A DNA stretch of 64,000 bases. Source: Shimia biformata. Its GTDB lineage: Bacteria > Pseudomonadota > Alphaproteobacteria > Rhodobacterales > Rhodobacteraceae. Position numbers and translations under genes: made by a program. Every line of letters begins with the position of its first letter. The stretch's first letter is position 1. Shown piece after piece: positions 39,080-47,333 of the stretch. The stretch spans positions 744,001 to 808,000 of the forward strand of contig NZ_JAFEJK010000001.1 of NCBI RefSeq assembly GCF_016888515.1, in the 5' to 3' direction. Under the pieces are notes generated by a model. That model was given only the letters and a program-made list of their open reading frames with translations. It ran no database searches and was not told where the DNA came from.

Positions 39080-39086
39080 GCTGCGC

Positions 39087-39136
39087 CGAATCACCACGTC
39101 CGAATCACTTGCTATTGACTGATTCGCACTGATTCG
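39087..39136. promoter_or_regulatory. Cluster of four GANTC sites in a mirrored arrangement
   Basis: CGAATCA occurs at 39087-39093 and 39101-39107, and its reverse complement TGATTCG at 39120-39126 and 39130-39136. Each contains a GANTC site, the target of the alphaproteobacterial CcrM methylase. The pairs point at each other, giving a double dyad. The second pair lies in the spacer of a promoter-like sequence. Confidence 0.6.
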
Positions 39137-39144
39137 CCTAATGT
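39115..39144 (+). promoter_or_regulatory. Sigma-70-like promoter between folC and recO
   Basis: TTGACT at 39115-39120 and TAATGT at 39139-39144 with an 18-base spacer that holds two GATTC sites. A transcript would start near 39151. Confidence 0.5.
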
Positions 39145-39150
39145 CGCTGC

Positions 39151-39242
39151 CAAGCACAGGCATCCGACATTGTAGCTCAGTCCAGCGGATGCCCGGTCAC
39201 GGGACAGGCAGGCAGGTATAAGAGGGGCGCTGGTCGCCCCTC
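39151..39242 (+). ncRNA. Candidate structured RNA or recO leader
   Basis: Downstream of the promoter-like sequence are an 8-bp perfect stem (GGCATCCG 39159-39166 with CGGATGCC 39186-39193) and an 8-bp perfect hairpin (GAGGGGCG 39222-39229, loop of 5, CGCCCCTC 39235-39242). No T run follows the second hairpin, so it could be a small RNA with another 3' end or the 160-base 5' leader of recO. No protein-coding frame in the region looks real. I see no match to a named RNA family. Confidence 0.35.
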
Positions 39243-39314
39243 ACATAATTCCAGCGACCGAAATTGCTGCGGCTCATCACTCGACATCGCTTTGCAAACC
39301 CCTAGGCTCGGATC

Positions 39315-40046
39315 ATGGACTGGCGTGAAGACGGTATCATCCTTGCGATCCGTAAACACGGAGAGACCTCGGTCATTGCCGAACTCTTCACCGAAAGTCA
39401 TGGCCGCCACGCCGGTGTCATTCGTGGCGGCGTCAGCCGCAAGCTGACCCCGATTTTGCAGCCCGGAGCGCAGGTCGATGCGACATGGCGGGCGCGATTG
39501 TCGGAACATATCGGCAGTTTCACGGTTGAACCGGTGCGCAGCCGGGCGGCGGTGTTTTCCGACCGTTTCGCACTGGCGGGTCTGAACGCGGTGACCGCAC
39601 TACTGATTTTTGCCCTGCCCGAACGCGAGGCGCATCCTCCGCTTTATCGCCGTACCCGCGACCTTCTTGATCTTCTGGGACAAGACGATCTTTGGCCGCT
39701 GGCCTATCTGCAATGGGAAATGGCGCTGCTTGAAGAAACCGGGTTCGGCCTGGATCTGAGCCGTTGCGCCGCGACAGGGCAGACGGAAAATCTGGTTTAT
39801 GTTTCGCCGAAAACCGGACGCGCAGTGTCGCGGGATGGGGCGGGGGAATGGGCGGACCGAATGCTGCCTCTTGTGCCATGTCTGCGCGGTGAAGGCGATG
39901 CCAGCGACGCCGACGTGCTTGCCGCGCTGGGCACAACGGGTTGGTTCATCGAGAACAAGCTGGCGGCCAGCCTTGGCAACCGCCCTCCACCAGAGGCACG
40001 CGGGCGGTTTCTTGATGCGATCAGCCGCCGGATTGCGCGGGGGTGA
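39315..40046 (+). CDS. recO: DNA repair protein RecO
   Basis: Product of 243 residues. The N-terminal OB fold starts [39 protein letters not shown], with the helical domain after it ([39 protein letters not shown]). RecO works with RecR and RecF to load RecA on SSB-coated single-stranded DNA. The usual neighbour era is not present. The final 26 bases overlap the end of the convergent META-domain gene. Confidence 0.94.
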   Translation: MDWREDGIILAIRKHGETSVIAELFTESHGRHAGVIRGGVSRKLTPILQPGAQVDATWRARLSEHIGSFTVEPVRSRAAVFSDRFALAGLNAVTALLIFALPEREAHPPLYRRTRDLLDLLGQDDLWPLAYLQWEMALLEETGFGLDLSRCAATGQTENLVYVSPKTGRAVSRDGAGEWADRMLPLVPCLRGEGDASDADVLAALGTTGWFIENKLAASLGNRPPPEARGRFLDAISRRIARG

Positions 40047-40419
40047 ATATCATCTCGCGCCCCGTTTCGTCGCTCAGGATCAATGTGCTGTCCGACACTT
40101 CGATCAGGCGCATCGCGGTCAGCGCGGACAGGAACCTGTTTTCGGCATCCAGTGACGGGCAAGCCAGCTTGGTCTGAACCAGGTCCGTCACTTCGAACCA
40201 AGGGTATGGAGCCGATTGGCTGGCTGAATACCGGTTGCAGGGGGCCTGACCCGAAATCGCCGTACCGTCGAAAACCAACGTTGCCCGTTCTGTCCACGCC
40301 CGACCGTCGATCTCCTGCAGGGCCCATGTCTTGCCCGCCGCGCCATAACGTGACGCGGTTTCATCTCCGCTACAGGCCGTCAGGCTGAAAAGGAAAAAGG
40401 CAAGAAGAGCAGGGCGCAT
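40021..40419 (-). CDS. META-domain (HslJ-like) lipoprotein
   Basis: Product of 132 residues. The lipobox SLTAC puts the lipidated residue at Cys16. The mature part has the META/HslJ pattern: [37 protein letters not shown] and [22 protein letters not shown]. Related HslJ proteins are heat-shock or stress-linked periplasmic proteins with no fixed function. It lies directly after the TetR gene on the same strand (26 bases) and overlaps recO at its 3' end. Confidence 0.85.
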   Translation of the reverse strand: MRPALLAFFLFSLTACSGDETASRYGAAGKTWALQEIDGRAWTERATLVFDGTAISGQAPCNRYSASQSAPYPWFEVTDLVQTKLACPSLDAENRFLSALTAMRLIEVSDSTLILSDETGREMIFTPAQSGG

Positions 40420-40445
40420 GACAAGGTTCAGGTTGCGAGGCCCCC

Positions 40446-40982
40446 TTAGTCATAAAGCGCAAGGATCAGGTCGACCAGAGTTCCAAGGGCCTCGGCATTG
40501 TCCCGCTGGTCGCGGCTGGTCAGTTCCGCCATGCCGATATTGGCGGCTTGCACGATACGCGCGAGTTCCGGGTTTGGCAGGCCAACCTCTTCCAGAACCT
40601 CGGCCAGCGCCGCCATTCGCTTTTCATCGAGCCGCAGAACCGCCTGCGCTGCCGCAGCACTGTCAAAGGCCCAGCCCCGGATCGCGGCTTCGGTGCCCTT
40701 GCTGTCGCGCAACGCAAACTGGGCCAGGTGTCGCAGTTTCTGAACCGGTGCCTCATCCGCTTCGGCAATGTTTGCCAGGTCCGCCAGCGCCAGTTTCTCC
40801 CAGCGTTGCAGCATCGCAGCGTGATAGGCGGGGACATCGGCAAAATGCCAATAGAACGATCCCTTGGTGGTCTTCAGCCGCCGTGCCAGCGACTCGGCCT
40901 TCAGCGCCGACGGTCCCACGGACACCAGCGCGTCAAAGCCGGCATCGATCCAGCGGTCGGGGGAAAGGCGGGTCGAAGACAT
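40446..40982 (-). CDS. TetR family transcriptional regulator
   Basis: Product of 178 residues. The helix-turn-helix is DRWIDAGFDALVSVGPSALKAESLARRLKTTKGSFYWHF, about residues 8-47; the C-terminal ligand domain is helical. The start at 40982 fits the usual distance to the HTH; the upstream extension to 41063 does not. A motif 25 bases before its start recurs almost unchanged before mcd (43250-43268), suggesting it regulates itself and mcd. A TetR-type activator, CcrR, controls the ethylmalonyl-CoA pathway in Methylobacterium, a useful precedent. Close linkage to mcd supports the idea. Confidence 0.9.
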   Translation of the reverse strand: MSSTRLSPDRWIDAGFDALVSVGPSALKAESLARRLKTTKGSFYWHFADVPAYHAAMLQRWEKLALADLANIAEADEAPVQKLRHLAQFALRDSKGTEAAIRGWAFDSAAAAQAVLRLDEKRMAALAEVLEEVGLPNPELARIVQAANIGMAELTSRDQRDNAEALGTLVDLILALYD

Positions 40983-41006
40983 GATTTCGGCATATGCAGG
41001 CGTGCG

Positions 41007-41024
41007 ATTCTTTGCAAGTGCAGC
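41007..41024 (-). promoter_or_regulatory. Candidate TetR operator, copy 1 (upstream of tetR)
   Basis: ATTCTTTGCAAGTGCAGC on the plus strand, 25 bases before the TetR start. Copy 2 at 43250-43268 has one extra T. The flanking bases up to 41057 contain a further CTTTGC/GCAAAG inverted pair. Confidence 0.6.
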
Positions 41025-41072
41025 ATTGTCGCTGTGCATTGCTGCGATGCAGCAAAGCCTCACTCGGCGGAA

Positions 41073-41378
41073 TTACCAGTTGGCGGTCCGTGTCACAACA
41101 TCCGCGCCGGTGTTTGTCGGTCCGCCTCCTGAGAACGCCCGCACCTTCCCGGCAAATGTCTGGAAATAGTCCTGCGACTGGACATGCGCCAGGGTCTCGG
41201 CCGTGTCCCAGCGCCCCCAATGAATGCGGGTCGTGCCATTGTCCGCGACTGCAACCTGATAGCAAAATGTGCCGGGTTTCCGAGTGTCGGCGTCCAGCGC
41301 GCGAATGAAGGCGTCTATTGCCTCACGCCATTCGCTTTCGTTGCCACCATATTCATAGGTAATAGTGATGGTCCGCAT
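41073..41378 (-). CDS. Antibiotic biosynthesis monooxygenase-like (dimeric alpha-beta barrel) protein
   Basis: Product of 101 residues. Start MRTITITYEYGGNESEWREAIDAFI and the pattern FCYQVAVADNGTTRIHWGRWDTAETLAHVQSQDYFQTFAGKV fit the small ABM/EthD-type dimeric barrels. These may be cofactor-free oxygenases or simple binding proteins; the role here is unknown. It lies between mcd and tetR on the same strand but is separated from mcd by a hairpin terminator, so it may be its own transcript. Confidence 0.7.
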   Translation of the reverse strand: MRTITITYEYGGNESEWREAIDAFIRALDADTRKPGTFCYQVAVADNGTTRIHWGRWDTAETLAHVQSQDYFQTFAGKVRAFSGGGPTNTGADVVTRTANW

Positions 41379-41440
41379 TGTGACCTCCCTTATTGGCCAG
41401 GGCGCGAATGATAGGGCGCTGGGGCCAATGTTCAAAATGC

Positions 41441-41469
41441 CAAGGCCCCGGGCAATGCCCAGGGCCTTG
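41441..41469 (-). terminator. Hairpin terminator downstream of mcd
   Basis: CAAGGCCC / GGGCCTTG and an inner GGGC / GCCC stem separated by one mismatch, loop AAT. On the minus strand the stem is followed by GCATTTTGAA, a weak T run. Confidence 0.75.
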
Positions 41470-41526
41470 TGACGCAACATTGGTTCGGCGGCTGTTAGGC
41501 TAGCCTATCACGCCCCCTCTTTCCGG

Positions 41527-43215
41527 TCAGCCCAGCAGACGACGCGCGATCACCTGCGCCTGAATCTCGGCGGCGCCTTCAAAGATGTTCAGGATACGCG
41601 CATCACACAGCAGGCGGCTGACCTGGTATTCCAGCGCAAAGCCGTTGCCGCCGTGAATTTGCAGCGCGTTGTCGGCGCAGGCCCACGCGACCCGCGCCCC
41701 CAGAAGCTTGGCCATGCCGGCCTCAAGGTCGCAGCGGTGGCCGTGATCCTTTTCCCAGGCGCTGAAATAAGTCAGCTGGCGCGCCACCATGATTTCGACC
41801 GCCATCATCGCCAGCTTGCCAGCGACGCGGGGGAAGTTGATCAGGGACTTGCCGAATTGCTTGCGGTCCTCGGCATATTGCATGCCCACTTCAAGCGAGG
41901 CCTGCGCCACGCCGATTGCGCGGGCGGCGGTCTGAATGCGGGCGGCCTCAAAGGTTTTCATCAGCTGCTTGAAACCCTGCCCCTCGACCCCGCCCAAAAG
42001 GTTCTCGCCCTTGACCTTGAAACCGTCGAAGCCAAGCTCGTATTCCTTCATGCCCCGATAGCCCAGAACTTCGATCTCGCCGCCGGTCATGCCCTCGGTG
42101 GGAAAGGGGTTTTCATCCGTGCCCGGTGTCTTCTCGGCCAGGAACATCGACAGGCCGCGGTGGTCCGTGGTGTCGGGATCGGTGCGTGCCAGCAGGGTCA
42201 TGACATGGGTCCGCGCCGCATGGGTGATCCAGGTCTTGTTACCCGTGATCTCATACTCGCCGCCCTCGGTTTTGACCGCGCGGGTGCGCAAGCTGCCAAG
42301 GTCGGACCCTGTATTCGGTTCGGTAAAAACGGCGGTCGGCAGAATTTCGGCGCTGGCGAATTTCGGCAGCCAATAGGCTTTCTGTTCCTCGGTGCCGCCC
42401 GCTTCGACCAGTTCAGCCGCGATCTCGGACCGGGTGCCAAGCGAGCCGACGCCGATATACCCGCGCGACAGTTCCTCGGATACGACGACCATCGACGCCT
42501 TGGACAGACCCAGCCCGCCGTATTCCTCGGGAATGGTCAGTCCAAAGACGCCCATTTCTCCCAGTTCCTCGATGATCTCCATCGGGATCAACTCGTCCTT
42601 GAGGTGCCACTCATGCGCATTGGGGATCACACGTTCGTCGGCATAGCGGCGGAACTGTTCGCGGATCATTTCCAGTTCTTCATTCAGCCCGGACGCACCA
42701 AAGGTGGCGTGACCCGCATTGTCGCGCATCAGTTCAACCAGCCGCATTCGTGCGCCCTGGCTGTTGCCGCTGTCGCACAGGGTCATCACGGCAGGAATCA
42801 TCAGGCCGCGCATCTCGTCCTGTGTCAGCCCCAGATCCTGAAGGCGGACGATTTCATTCTGGCTCATCGGGATGCCGCCATAGACCTGCCAGAGGTATTC
42901 ACCAAAGGCGATCTGGTGGATCAGCTGTTCCATCTCACCGAACTTGCCATCCGCCTGCAGGCGTTCGGCCCAGGCTTGCATCTGTTTCAGAGACTGCGCA
43001 TATGTTGCCAGCCAGGACAGGCCATGCGCGGCTGTCTGGTTTTCCTCGATCAGTCCGCCAGACACTCGGCCGTCAACGGATACCATGTCGCGGACGCGGG
43101 CCGTTGCAGTATCCAGAACGGCCTCGACAGGGGCTACGGCCGCGCCGGTCAATGTCAGAAGATCGGGGAGAATTACAGATTGCGTCATCGTCAGGTCCTG
43201 TCCGTCATGGGCCAT
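41527..43215 (-). CDS. mcd: (2S)-methylsuccinyl-CoA dehydrogenase (acyl-CoA dehydrogenase with N-terminal extension)
   Basis: Product of 562 residues, longer than a standard acyl-CoA dehydrogenase (about 385). The first 165 residues are an extra helical domain (ATYAQSLKQMQAWAERLQADGKFGEMEQLIHQIAFGEYLWQVYGGIPMSQNE lies in it), as in Mcd of Rhodobacter. The catalytic core has FGLTIPEEYGGLGLSK, FTEPNTGSDLGSLRTRAV, TGNKTWITHAAR and QIHGGNGFALEYQVSRLLCDARI. Mcd oxidises methylsuccinyl-CoA to mesaconyl-CoA in the ethylmalonyl-CoA pathway, passing electrons to ETF, whose genes are at 54718-56402. The M1 start has GAGGAT upstream; a Met ten residues in is an alternative. Confidence 0.85.
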   Translation of the reverse strand: MAHDGQDLTMTQSVILPDLLTLTGAAVAPVEAVLDTATARVRDMVSVDGRVSGGLIEENQTAAHGLSWLATYAQSLKQMQAWAERLQADGKFGEMEQLIHQIAFGEYLWQVYGGIPMSQNEIVRLQDLGLTQDEMRGLMIPAVMTLCDSGNSQGARMRLVELMRDNAGHATFGASGLNEELEMIREQFRRYADERVIPNAHEWHLKDELIPMEIIEELGEMGVFGLTIPEEYGGLGLSKASMVVVSEELSRGYIGVGSLGTRSEIAAELVEAGGTEEQKAYWLPKFASAEILPTAVFTEPNTGSDLGSLRTRAVKTEGGEYEITGNKTWITHAARTHVMTLLARTDPDTTDHRGLSMFLAEKTPGTDENPFPTEGMTGGEIEVLGYRGMKEYELGFDGFKVKGENLLGGVEGQGFKQLMKTFEAARIQTAARAIGVAQASLEVGMQYAEDRKQFGKSLINFPRVAGKLAMMAVEIMVARQLTYFSAWEKDHGHRCDLEAGMAKLLGARVAWACADNALQIHGGNGFALEYQVSRLLCDARILNIFEGAAEIQAQVIARRLLG

Positions 43216-43249
43216 GAATCATATCCTCGTTATGCTGCAGTGTGACATA

Positions 43250-43268
43250 ATTCTTTTGCAAGTGCAGC
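43250..43268 (-). promoter_or_regulatory. Candidate TetR operator, copy 2 (upstream of mcd)
   Basis: ATTCTTTTGCAAGTGCAGC on the plus strand, 35 bases before the mcd start, followed by GCAACAAAA. It equals copy 1 except for one additional T. Confidence 0.6.
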
Positions 43269-43359
43269 GCAACAAAAATGCTAAAAATGCCGCCCATCAT
43301 TTCATTAATTACGCGCGGAATGCTTTGCCCCGCCGCAAATCGCAGCGTATACGCTTGTC

Positions 43360-44127
43360 ATGCTAACGTTTTTCCCGGAACTTGCCCCCCAACTGATCCT
43401 CTTGTCCTGCCTCGTTGCTGTTCTGGCGGGGGTCATCAAGGGCATGGTCGGTTTTGCCATGCCGATGGTGCTGATTTCGGGTCTGGGGTCGTTTCTGTCG
43501 CCGGAACTGGCACTGGCGGGCCTGATCCTGCCGACATTGGTCACCAATGGAATGCAGGCGTTGCGACAAGGAACAAAGGCAGCGCTGGCGTCGGTCAGGC
43601 GGTTCCGGGTCTTTCTGCTCGCGGGGCTGGTCACGCTTGTGATCTCGGCCCAGTTCGTACGGGTTCTGCCGGTCGAGGTGATGCTCTTGATGATAGGCGT
43701 ACCGGTGGCGCTATTCTCGGTCGCTCAGCTTTTTGGGCTACATCTGAGCCTTGCCCGGCCATCCTTCCGGGCCGAGGCCATGATCGGAGGTTTTGCCGGG
43801 CTGATAGGTGGAATATCCGGAGTTTGGGGGCCGCCAACGGTGGCTTATCTGACCGCGATCAACACCGAAAAACGCGACCAGATGCGGGTGCAGGGTGTAA
43901 TATATGGGCTCGGGGCAGTGGCACTGGCGGGTGCACACCTGGGGTCCGGCGTGCTTCGCGCTGAAACCGCGCCATTCTCGGCGCTTCTGGTCATTCCGGC
44001 GGTATGCGGCATGTGGATCGGAACCCGCATCCAGGATCGGATCGACCAGGCACAGTTTCGCCGTGCCACGCTTCTGGTGCTGACGATCGCGGCTCTGAAC
44101 CTGGTTCGACGGGCGGTTTTCGGCTGA
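43360..44127 (+). CDS. TauE/SafE family sulfite exporter-like permease
   Basis: Product of 255 residues with about eight membrane helices. The two half-repeats start with LAGVIKGMVGFAMPMVLISGLG and FAGLIGGISGVWGPPTVAYL, the doubled GxxxGxxG... pattern of TauE/SafE. Members export sulfite, sulfoacetate or other organic anions; this one's substrate is unknown. It is divergent from mcd, with 144 bases between start codons that include the candidate operator, so co-regulation is possible. Confidence 0.87.
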   Translation: MLTFFPELAPQLILLSCLVAVLAGVIKGMVGFAMPMVLISGLGSFLSPELALAGLILPTLVTNGMQALRQGTKAALASVRRFRVFLLAGLVTLVISAQFVRVLPVEVMLLMIGVPVALFSVAQLFGLHLSLARPSFRAEAMIGGFAGLIGGISGVWGPPTVAYLTAINTEKRDQMRVQGVIYGLGAVALAGAHLGSGVLRAETAPFSALLVIPAVCGMWIGTRIQDRIDQAQFRRATLLVLTIAALNLVRRAVFG

Positions 44128-44137
44128 TTTTCCGACC

Positions 44138-44167
44138 CTGTCGCAATCTCCCAAACTGCTGTCGCAA
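44138..44167. repeat. Tandem CTGTCGCAA repeat upstream of the Hint gene
   Basis: CTGTCGCAA occurs at 44138-44146 and 44159-44167, 21 bases apart (two helical turns), in the 163-base region before the Hint-domain gene. It may be a regulator binding site; nothing else is seen there apart from a GAGGTGGG ribosome site. Confidence 0.4.
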
Positions 44168-44290
44168 CGTGCAAAAATCCACCCCGTTTTCCCCCTGAAA
44201 AACGCAGCTCGATCGACCCATATCTGAATTGTGACATTTCTGTGGCGACCGGTCTGTCGCGGGCGTCACCTTGGTTGAGGTGGGCAATTC

Positions 44291-45253
44291 ATGGAATATC
44301 AAGCAACAGCTTTCTATCTGGGCACATTGGGCGATGGCGCGGGCAAGGCCGGCAGTTCCGTCACGCCAATCGACCTTGTGTTCGAAGATGTCGGCGGCGA
44401 CGGCGAGATCGGCAAGAAACACGCTGACCGCGATGCAGACCTTGTTAATGGACATGAGATCAGCGAGTTCCGCCACAATTCGAAAATGACGCTGGACGAC
44501 GGCACGGTCATGCGTGGCTGGTATGTTGAGAGTACCGATGCAAGCGGCGAAACCCACGTTTTCTTCGTACCAACCGACGGGTCCGAGGTCACTGACGCAA
44601 AACTCGGCGCTGACGTGCTTCTGGCTGGTCTTTATCGTGATGAAGCGGAAAACGGTACCATCGGCGGCGGCCCGGTGCCTTGTTTCACTGCCGGCAGCCT
44701 GATCCTGACTGAACATGGACTCATCCCGATCGAAGCACTGACCCCCGGAACGCGCGTTCTGACGCGCGATAACGGATTGCGCCCCGTCGCCTGGGTTGGC
44801 ACCCGCCACATTGCGCGCAAGGATGCGGCCCGCTTTGCGCCTCTGATGCCGGTTCGGTTCACGCAGGGCGCGCTGGGCGGTAACATGCCGGAACGGTCCA
44901 TGATGGTGTCTCCCAATCACCGCGTCCTGCTGACGGGGGGCATGGTGGAAACGGTCACCGGAGAGACCGAGGTGCTGGTTGCCGCGCGCCACCTTCTGCA
45001 TCGCGAAGGGATCTCGCAGCTAGCACCGCAGGCGGTTACCTATGTCCACATTCTTTTTGACCAGCATGAGATCGTCCTGGTCGACGGCGCCTGGTCGGAA
45101 AGTTTCTATCCCGGTGTCGAAGCACTGCGCGGACTGGAACGGGCCCAGGCGGAAGAGGTCTTTGCGCTGTTCCCGGAATTGCGCGGACGGGCGACGGACT
45201 TCGGTCTGGCGCGTCCGGCGTTAAAACCTCACGAGGCGAGGCTCGCAGCGTAG
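44291..45253 (+). CDS. Hint-domain (Hint_2) protein
   Basis: Product of 320 residues. The N-terminal 125 residues are acidic (many Asp/Gly) and unassigned. The Hint domain runs from PCFTAGSLILTEHGLIPIEALTPGTRVLTRDNG, with the nucleophilic Cys, through MMVSPNHRVLLTG with the His, to HILFDQHEIVLVDGAWSESFYPG. This autoprocessing fold is frequent in Rhodobacterales, often on secreted or calcium-binding proteins. There is no Sec signal; the acidic N-terminus could mean type I export, but that is not shown. A bidirectional terminator separates it from the convergent pckA. Confidence 0.85.
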   Translation: MEYQATAFYLGTLGDGAGKAGSSVTPIDLVFEDVGGDGEIGKKHADRDADLVNGHEISEFRHNSKMTLDDGTVMRGWYVESTDASGETHVFFVPTDGSEVTDAKLGADVLLAGLYRDEAENGTIGGGPVPCFTAGSLILTEHGLIPIEALTPGTRVLTRDNGLRPVAWVGTRHIARKDAARFAPLMPVRFTQGALGGNMPERSMMVSPNHRVLLTGGMVETVTGETEVLVAARHLLHREGISQLAPQAVTYVHILFDQHEIVLVDGAWSESFYPGVEALRGLERAQAEEVFALFPELRGRATDFGLARPALKPHEARLAA

Positions 45254-45276
45254 TAACCTATTGTTAAGAAAATAAA

Positions 45277-45304
45277 AAGCCCCGGTTTTTGCCGGGGCTT
45301 AATG
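45277..45304. terminator. Bidirectional intrinsic terminator between the Hint gene and pckA
   Basis: AAGCCCCGG / CCGGGGCTT is a perfect 9-bp stem with a TTTTTG loop and A-rich left flank, T-containing right flank. Confidence 0.9.
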
Positions 45305-45329
45305 CTTGATTTTGTTCAGTTGACAGCTG

Positions 45330-46928
45330 TCAACCGATGGCGGCTGCCTTTACGTCATTGTCGATGAACGGCAGGTATTGCTCAAAGTTGTTCGAGAACA
45401 TCTCGACCAGTTTCTGCGCCTGTGCGTCATAGGCCGCCTTGTCGTCCCAGGTGCGGCGCGGGTCGAGCAGGATCTCGGCCACGCCGGGCACGTGGACCGG
45501 GACTTCGAACCCGAAGTTGGCGTCCTTGCGGAACTCGGCATCCGCCAGCGAGCCATCCAGCGCCGCGGTCAGAAGCGCGCGGGTCGCACGGATCGGCATC
45601 CGGCTGCCGGTGCCATAGGCGCCACCGGTCCAGCCGGTGTTCACCAGCCAGCAGGTCGCGCCATGTTTGGCGATCTTCTCACGCAGGAGGTTGCCATAGG
45701 CTTCGGGGCGACGCGGCATGAAGGGCGCGCCGAAACAGGTCGAGAATGTCGGTTCCGGCTCGGTCACGCCACGCTCGGTTCCCGCCACTTTCGAGGTGAA
45801 GCCCGACAGGAAGTGATACATCGCCTGCGCCGGAGTCAGCCGCGCAATCGGAGGCAGCACGCCGAAGGCGTCACAGGTCAGCATGATGATGTTCTTGGGG
45901 TGCCCACCCATCGCCGATGCCGAAGCATTCGAGATGTATTCCAGCGGATAGGCGCAGCGCATGTTCGCGGTCAGGCTATCGTCTTCGAAGTCGAGGTCAA
46001 AGGTCTCGGGGTCGAAGATCATGTTCTCGATCACGGTGCCGAACTTTTCGGTCGTGGCATAGATCTCGGGTTCAGCCTCGGGGTTGAGCGAGATGGTCTT
46101 GGCATAGCAGCCCCCTTCGAAGTTGAAGGTGCCATTGTCGGACCAGCCGTGTTCGTCATCGCCGATCAGAACGCGGTCGGGATCGGCCGACAGGGTGGTC
46201 TTGCCGGTGCCCGACAGACCAAAGAATACGGCGGTGTCGACCGGATTGCCCTTGGCGTGATTGGCCGAACAGTGCATCGGCATGATGCCTTTTTCGGGCA
46301 GCAGGTAGTTCAGCAGCGTGAACACTGATTTCTTGTTTTCGCCAGCATATTCGGTGCCGCCGATCAGGATCAGTTTCTTGTCGAAATTCAGCGCGATCAC
46401 CGTTTCCGAGCGGCAGCCGTGTTTCTTGGGGTCGGCCTGGAAGCTGGGACAGTTGATGACGGTGAAGTCGGCGGTGAAGCTGTCCAGATCCTCGCGGTCG
46501 GGACGGCGCAGCATGTGGCGAATGAACAGGCCATGCCACGCCAGTTCGGTGACCATGCGCACATTGATCGAATGGCGCGGGTCGGCACCGCCGACCAGGT
46601 CCTGCACATAGTATTCCTTGCCCTGCATATGGGCCAGCATGTCAGCATAAAGGGCGTCGAACCCCTCGGGTGACATCTCGGCGTTGTTTTCCCACCAGAT
46701 CGTGTCCGCGACGCTGTCGGTCTTGACCACGTGCTTGTCCTTGGGTGAACGGCCCGTGAACTTGCCGGTGGTGACAAGAAACGCGCCGCCTTTGCCCAGC
46801 GTGCCCTCACCCCGTTTCAGAGCGGCCTCGACCAGCGCGGGCTCCATAAAGTTGTAATAGACATTGCCCAGCCCTTCGATCCCTTGGTCTTCGAGGCGGA
46901 ATTGCGGGTTTACCCGTCCAAATGTCAT
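45330..46928 (-). CDS. pckA: Phosphoenolpyruvate carboxykinase (ATP)
   Basis: Product of 532 residues, the ATP-dependent type. The kinase loop is [16 protein letters not shown], followed by [42 protein letters not shown] near the N-terminus binds phosphoenolpyruvate. It converts oxaloacetate to phosphoenolpyruvate, the first step of gluconeogenesis. It is divergent from chvI across 405 bases, and in rhizobia ChvG-ChvI and carbon-catabolite regulators affect pckA, so the shared region is a likely control point. Confidence 0.97.
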   Translation of the reverse strand: MTFGRVNPQFRLEDQGIEGLGNVYYNFMEPALVEAALKRGEGTLGKGGAFLVTTGKFTGRSPKDKHVVKTDSVADTIWWENNAEMSPEGFDALYADMLAHMQGKEYYVQDLVGGADPRHSINVRMVTELAWHGLFIRHMLRRPDREDLDSFTADFTVINCPSFQADPKKHGCRSETVIALNFDKKLILIGGTEYAGENKKSVFTLLNYLLPEKGIMPMHCSANHAKGNPVDTAVFFGLSGTGKTTLSADPDRVLIGDDEHGWSDNGTFNFEGGCYAKTISLNPEAEPEIYATTEKFGTVIENMIFDPETFDLDFEDDSLTANMRCAYPLEYISNASASAMGGHPKNIIMLTCDAFGVLPPIARLTPAQAMYHFLSGFTSKVAGTERGVTEPEPTFSTCFGAPFMPRRPEAYGNLLREKIAKHGATCWLVNTGWTGGAYGTGSRMPIRATRALLTAALDGSLADAEFRKDANFGFEVPVHVPGVAEILLDPRRTWDDKAAYDAQAQKLVEMFSNNFEQYLPFIDNDVKAAAIG

Positions 46929-47333
46929 TGTCTAACTCCTGTAGCCGCGTCCTGTTCTTGCGGCGGGTCTTGGTATCGATGCCGCGGGGTCATTGCGGGA
47001 CTCCACGCACCGCCCGGCCCCGGTCAAGGGCTGGTATGCGGCTCATAACACGCTGTTTTGGCAGTTGAACAGGACGGTTTACCGCAGTTAGCGCAACCAA
47101 GTGCAGGTTAGCGCAACCATGTCAGGAAACGGGCGGGGGACCGCTGACCGAATGGGCAGGTCGGAGAGGGTGACTGTCACCGAAGTGAGACAGTTTAGCG
47201 ATTTGTCAGGAAATTCAGGCGCAAATGGGGCGTGATTTCTGCCTGATTCGCGTTTTGGGATTGATTGTGGCGCCCCGCAAGGCCCATAATGACGAAAAAA
47301 ACAGGCAGATTAGAGCAGTATAAGGAACAGCCA
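46929..47333. other. Divergent pckA / chvI intergenic region
   Basis: This 405-base gap contains no gene I can support. It holds the tandem 13-bp repeat at 47087-47119, one GANTC site at 47245-47249, and a GTGACTGTCAC...GTGAGACAG stretch near 47170-47192 with loose symmetry. The chvI ribosome site (AAGGAA) ends the region. Confidence 0.6.
47087..47119. promoter_or_regulatory. Tandem GTTAGCGCAACCA operator candidate
   Basis: GTTAGCGCAACCA occurs at 47087-47099 and again at 47107-47119, a 20-base period, i.e. the same face of the helix. Each unit contains GTT-N5-AAC symmetry. It is 159 bases from the pckA start and 215 from the chvI start. Confidence 0.55.

Noticed and set aside
36728-39163. 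An 811-residue open frame on the minus strand
   Set aside because: It runs antisense to accD and folC, both clear genes, and has no recognisable family. High GC makes long shadow frames common.
39171-39180. TGTAGCTCAG, reminiscent of a tRNA D-arm
   Set aside because: No acceptor stem, anticodon arm or T-arm can be built around it.
41653-43245. A 530-residue open frame on the plus strand
   Set aside because: Antisense to mcd, which has all acyl-CoA dehydrogenase motifs.
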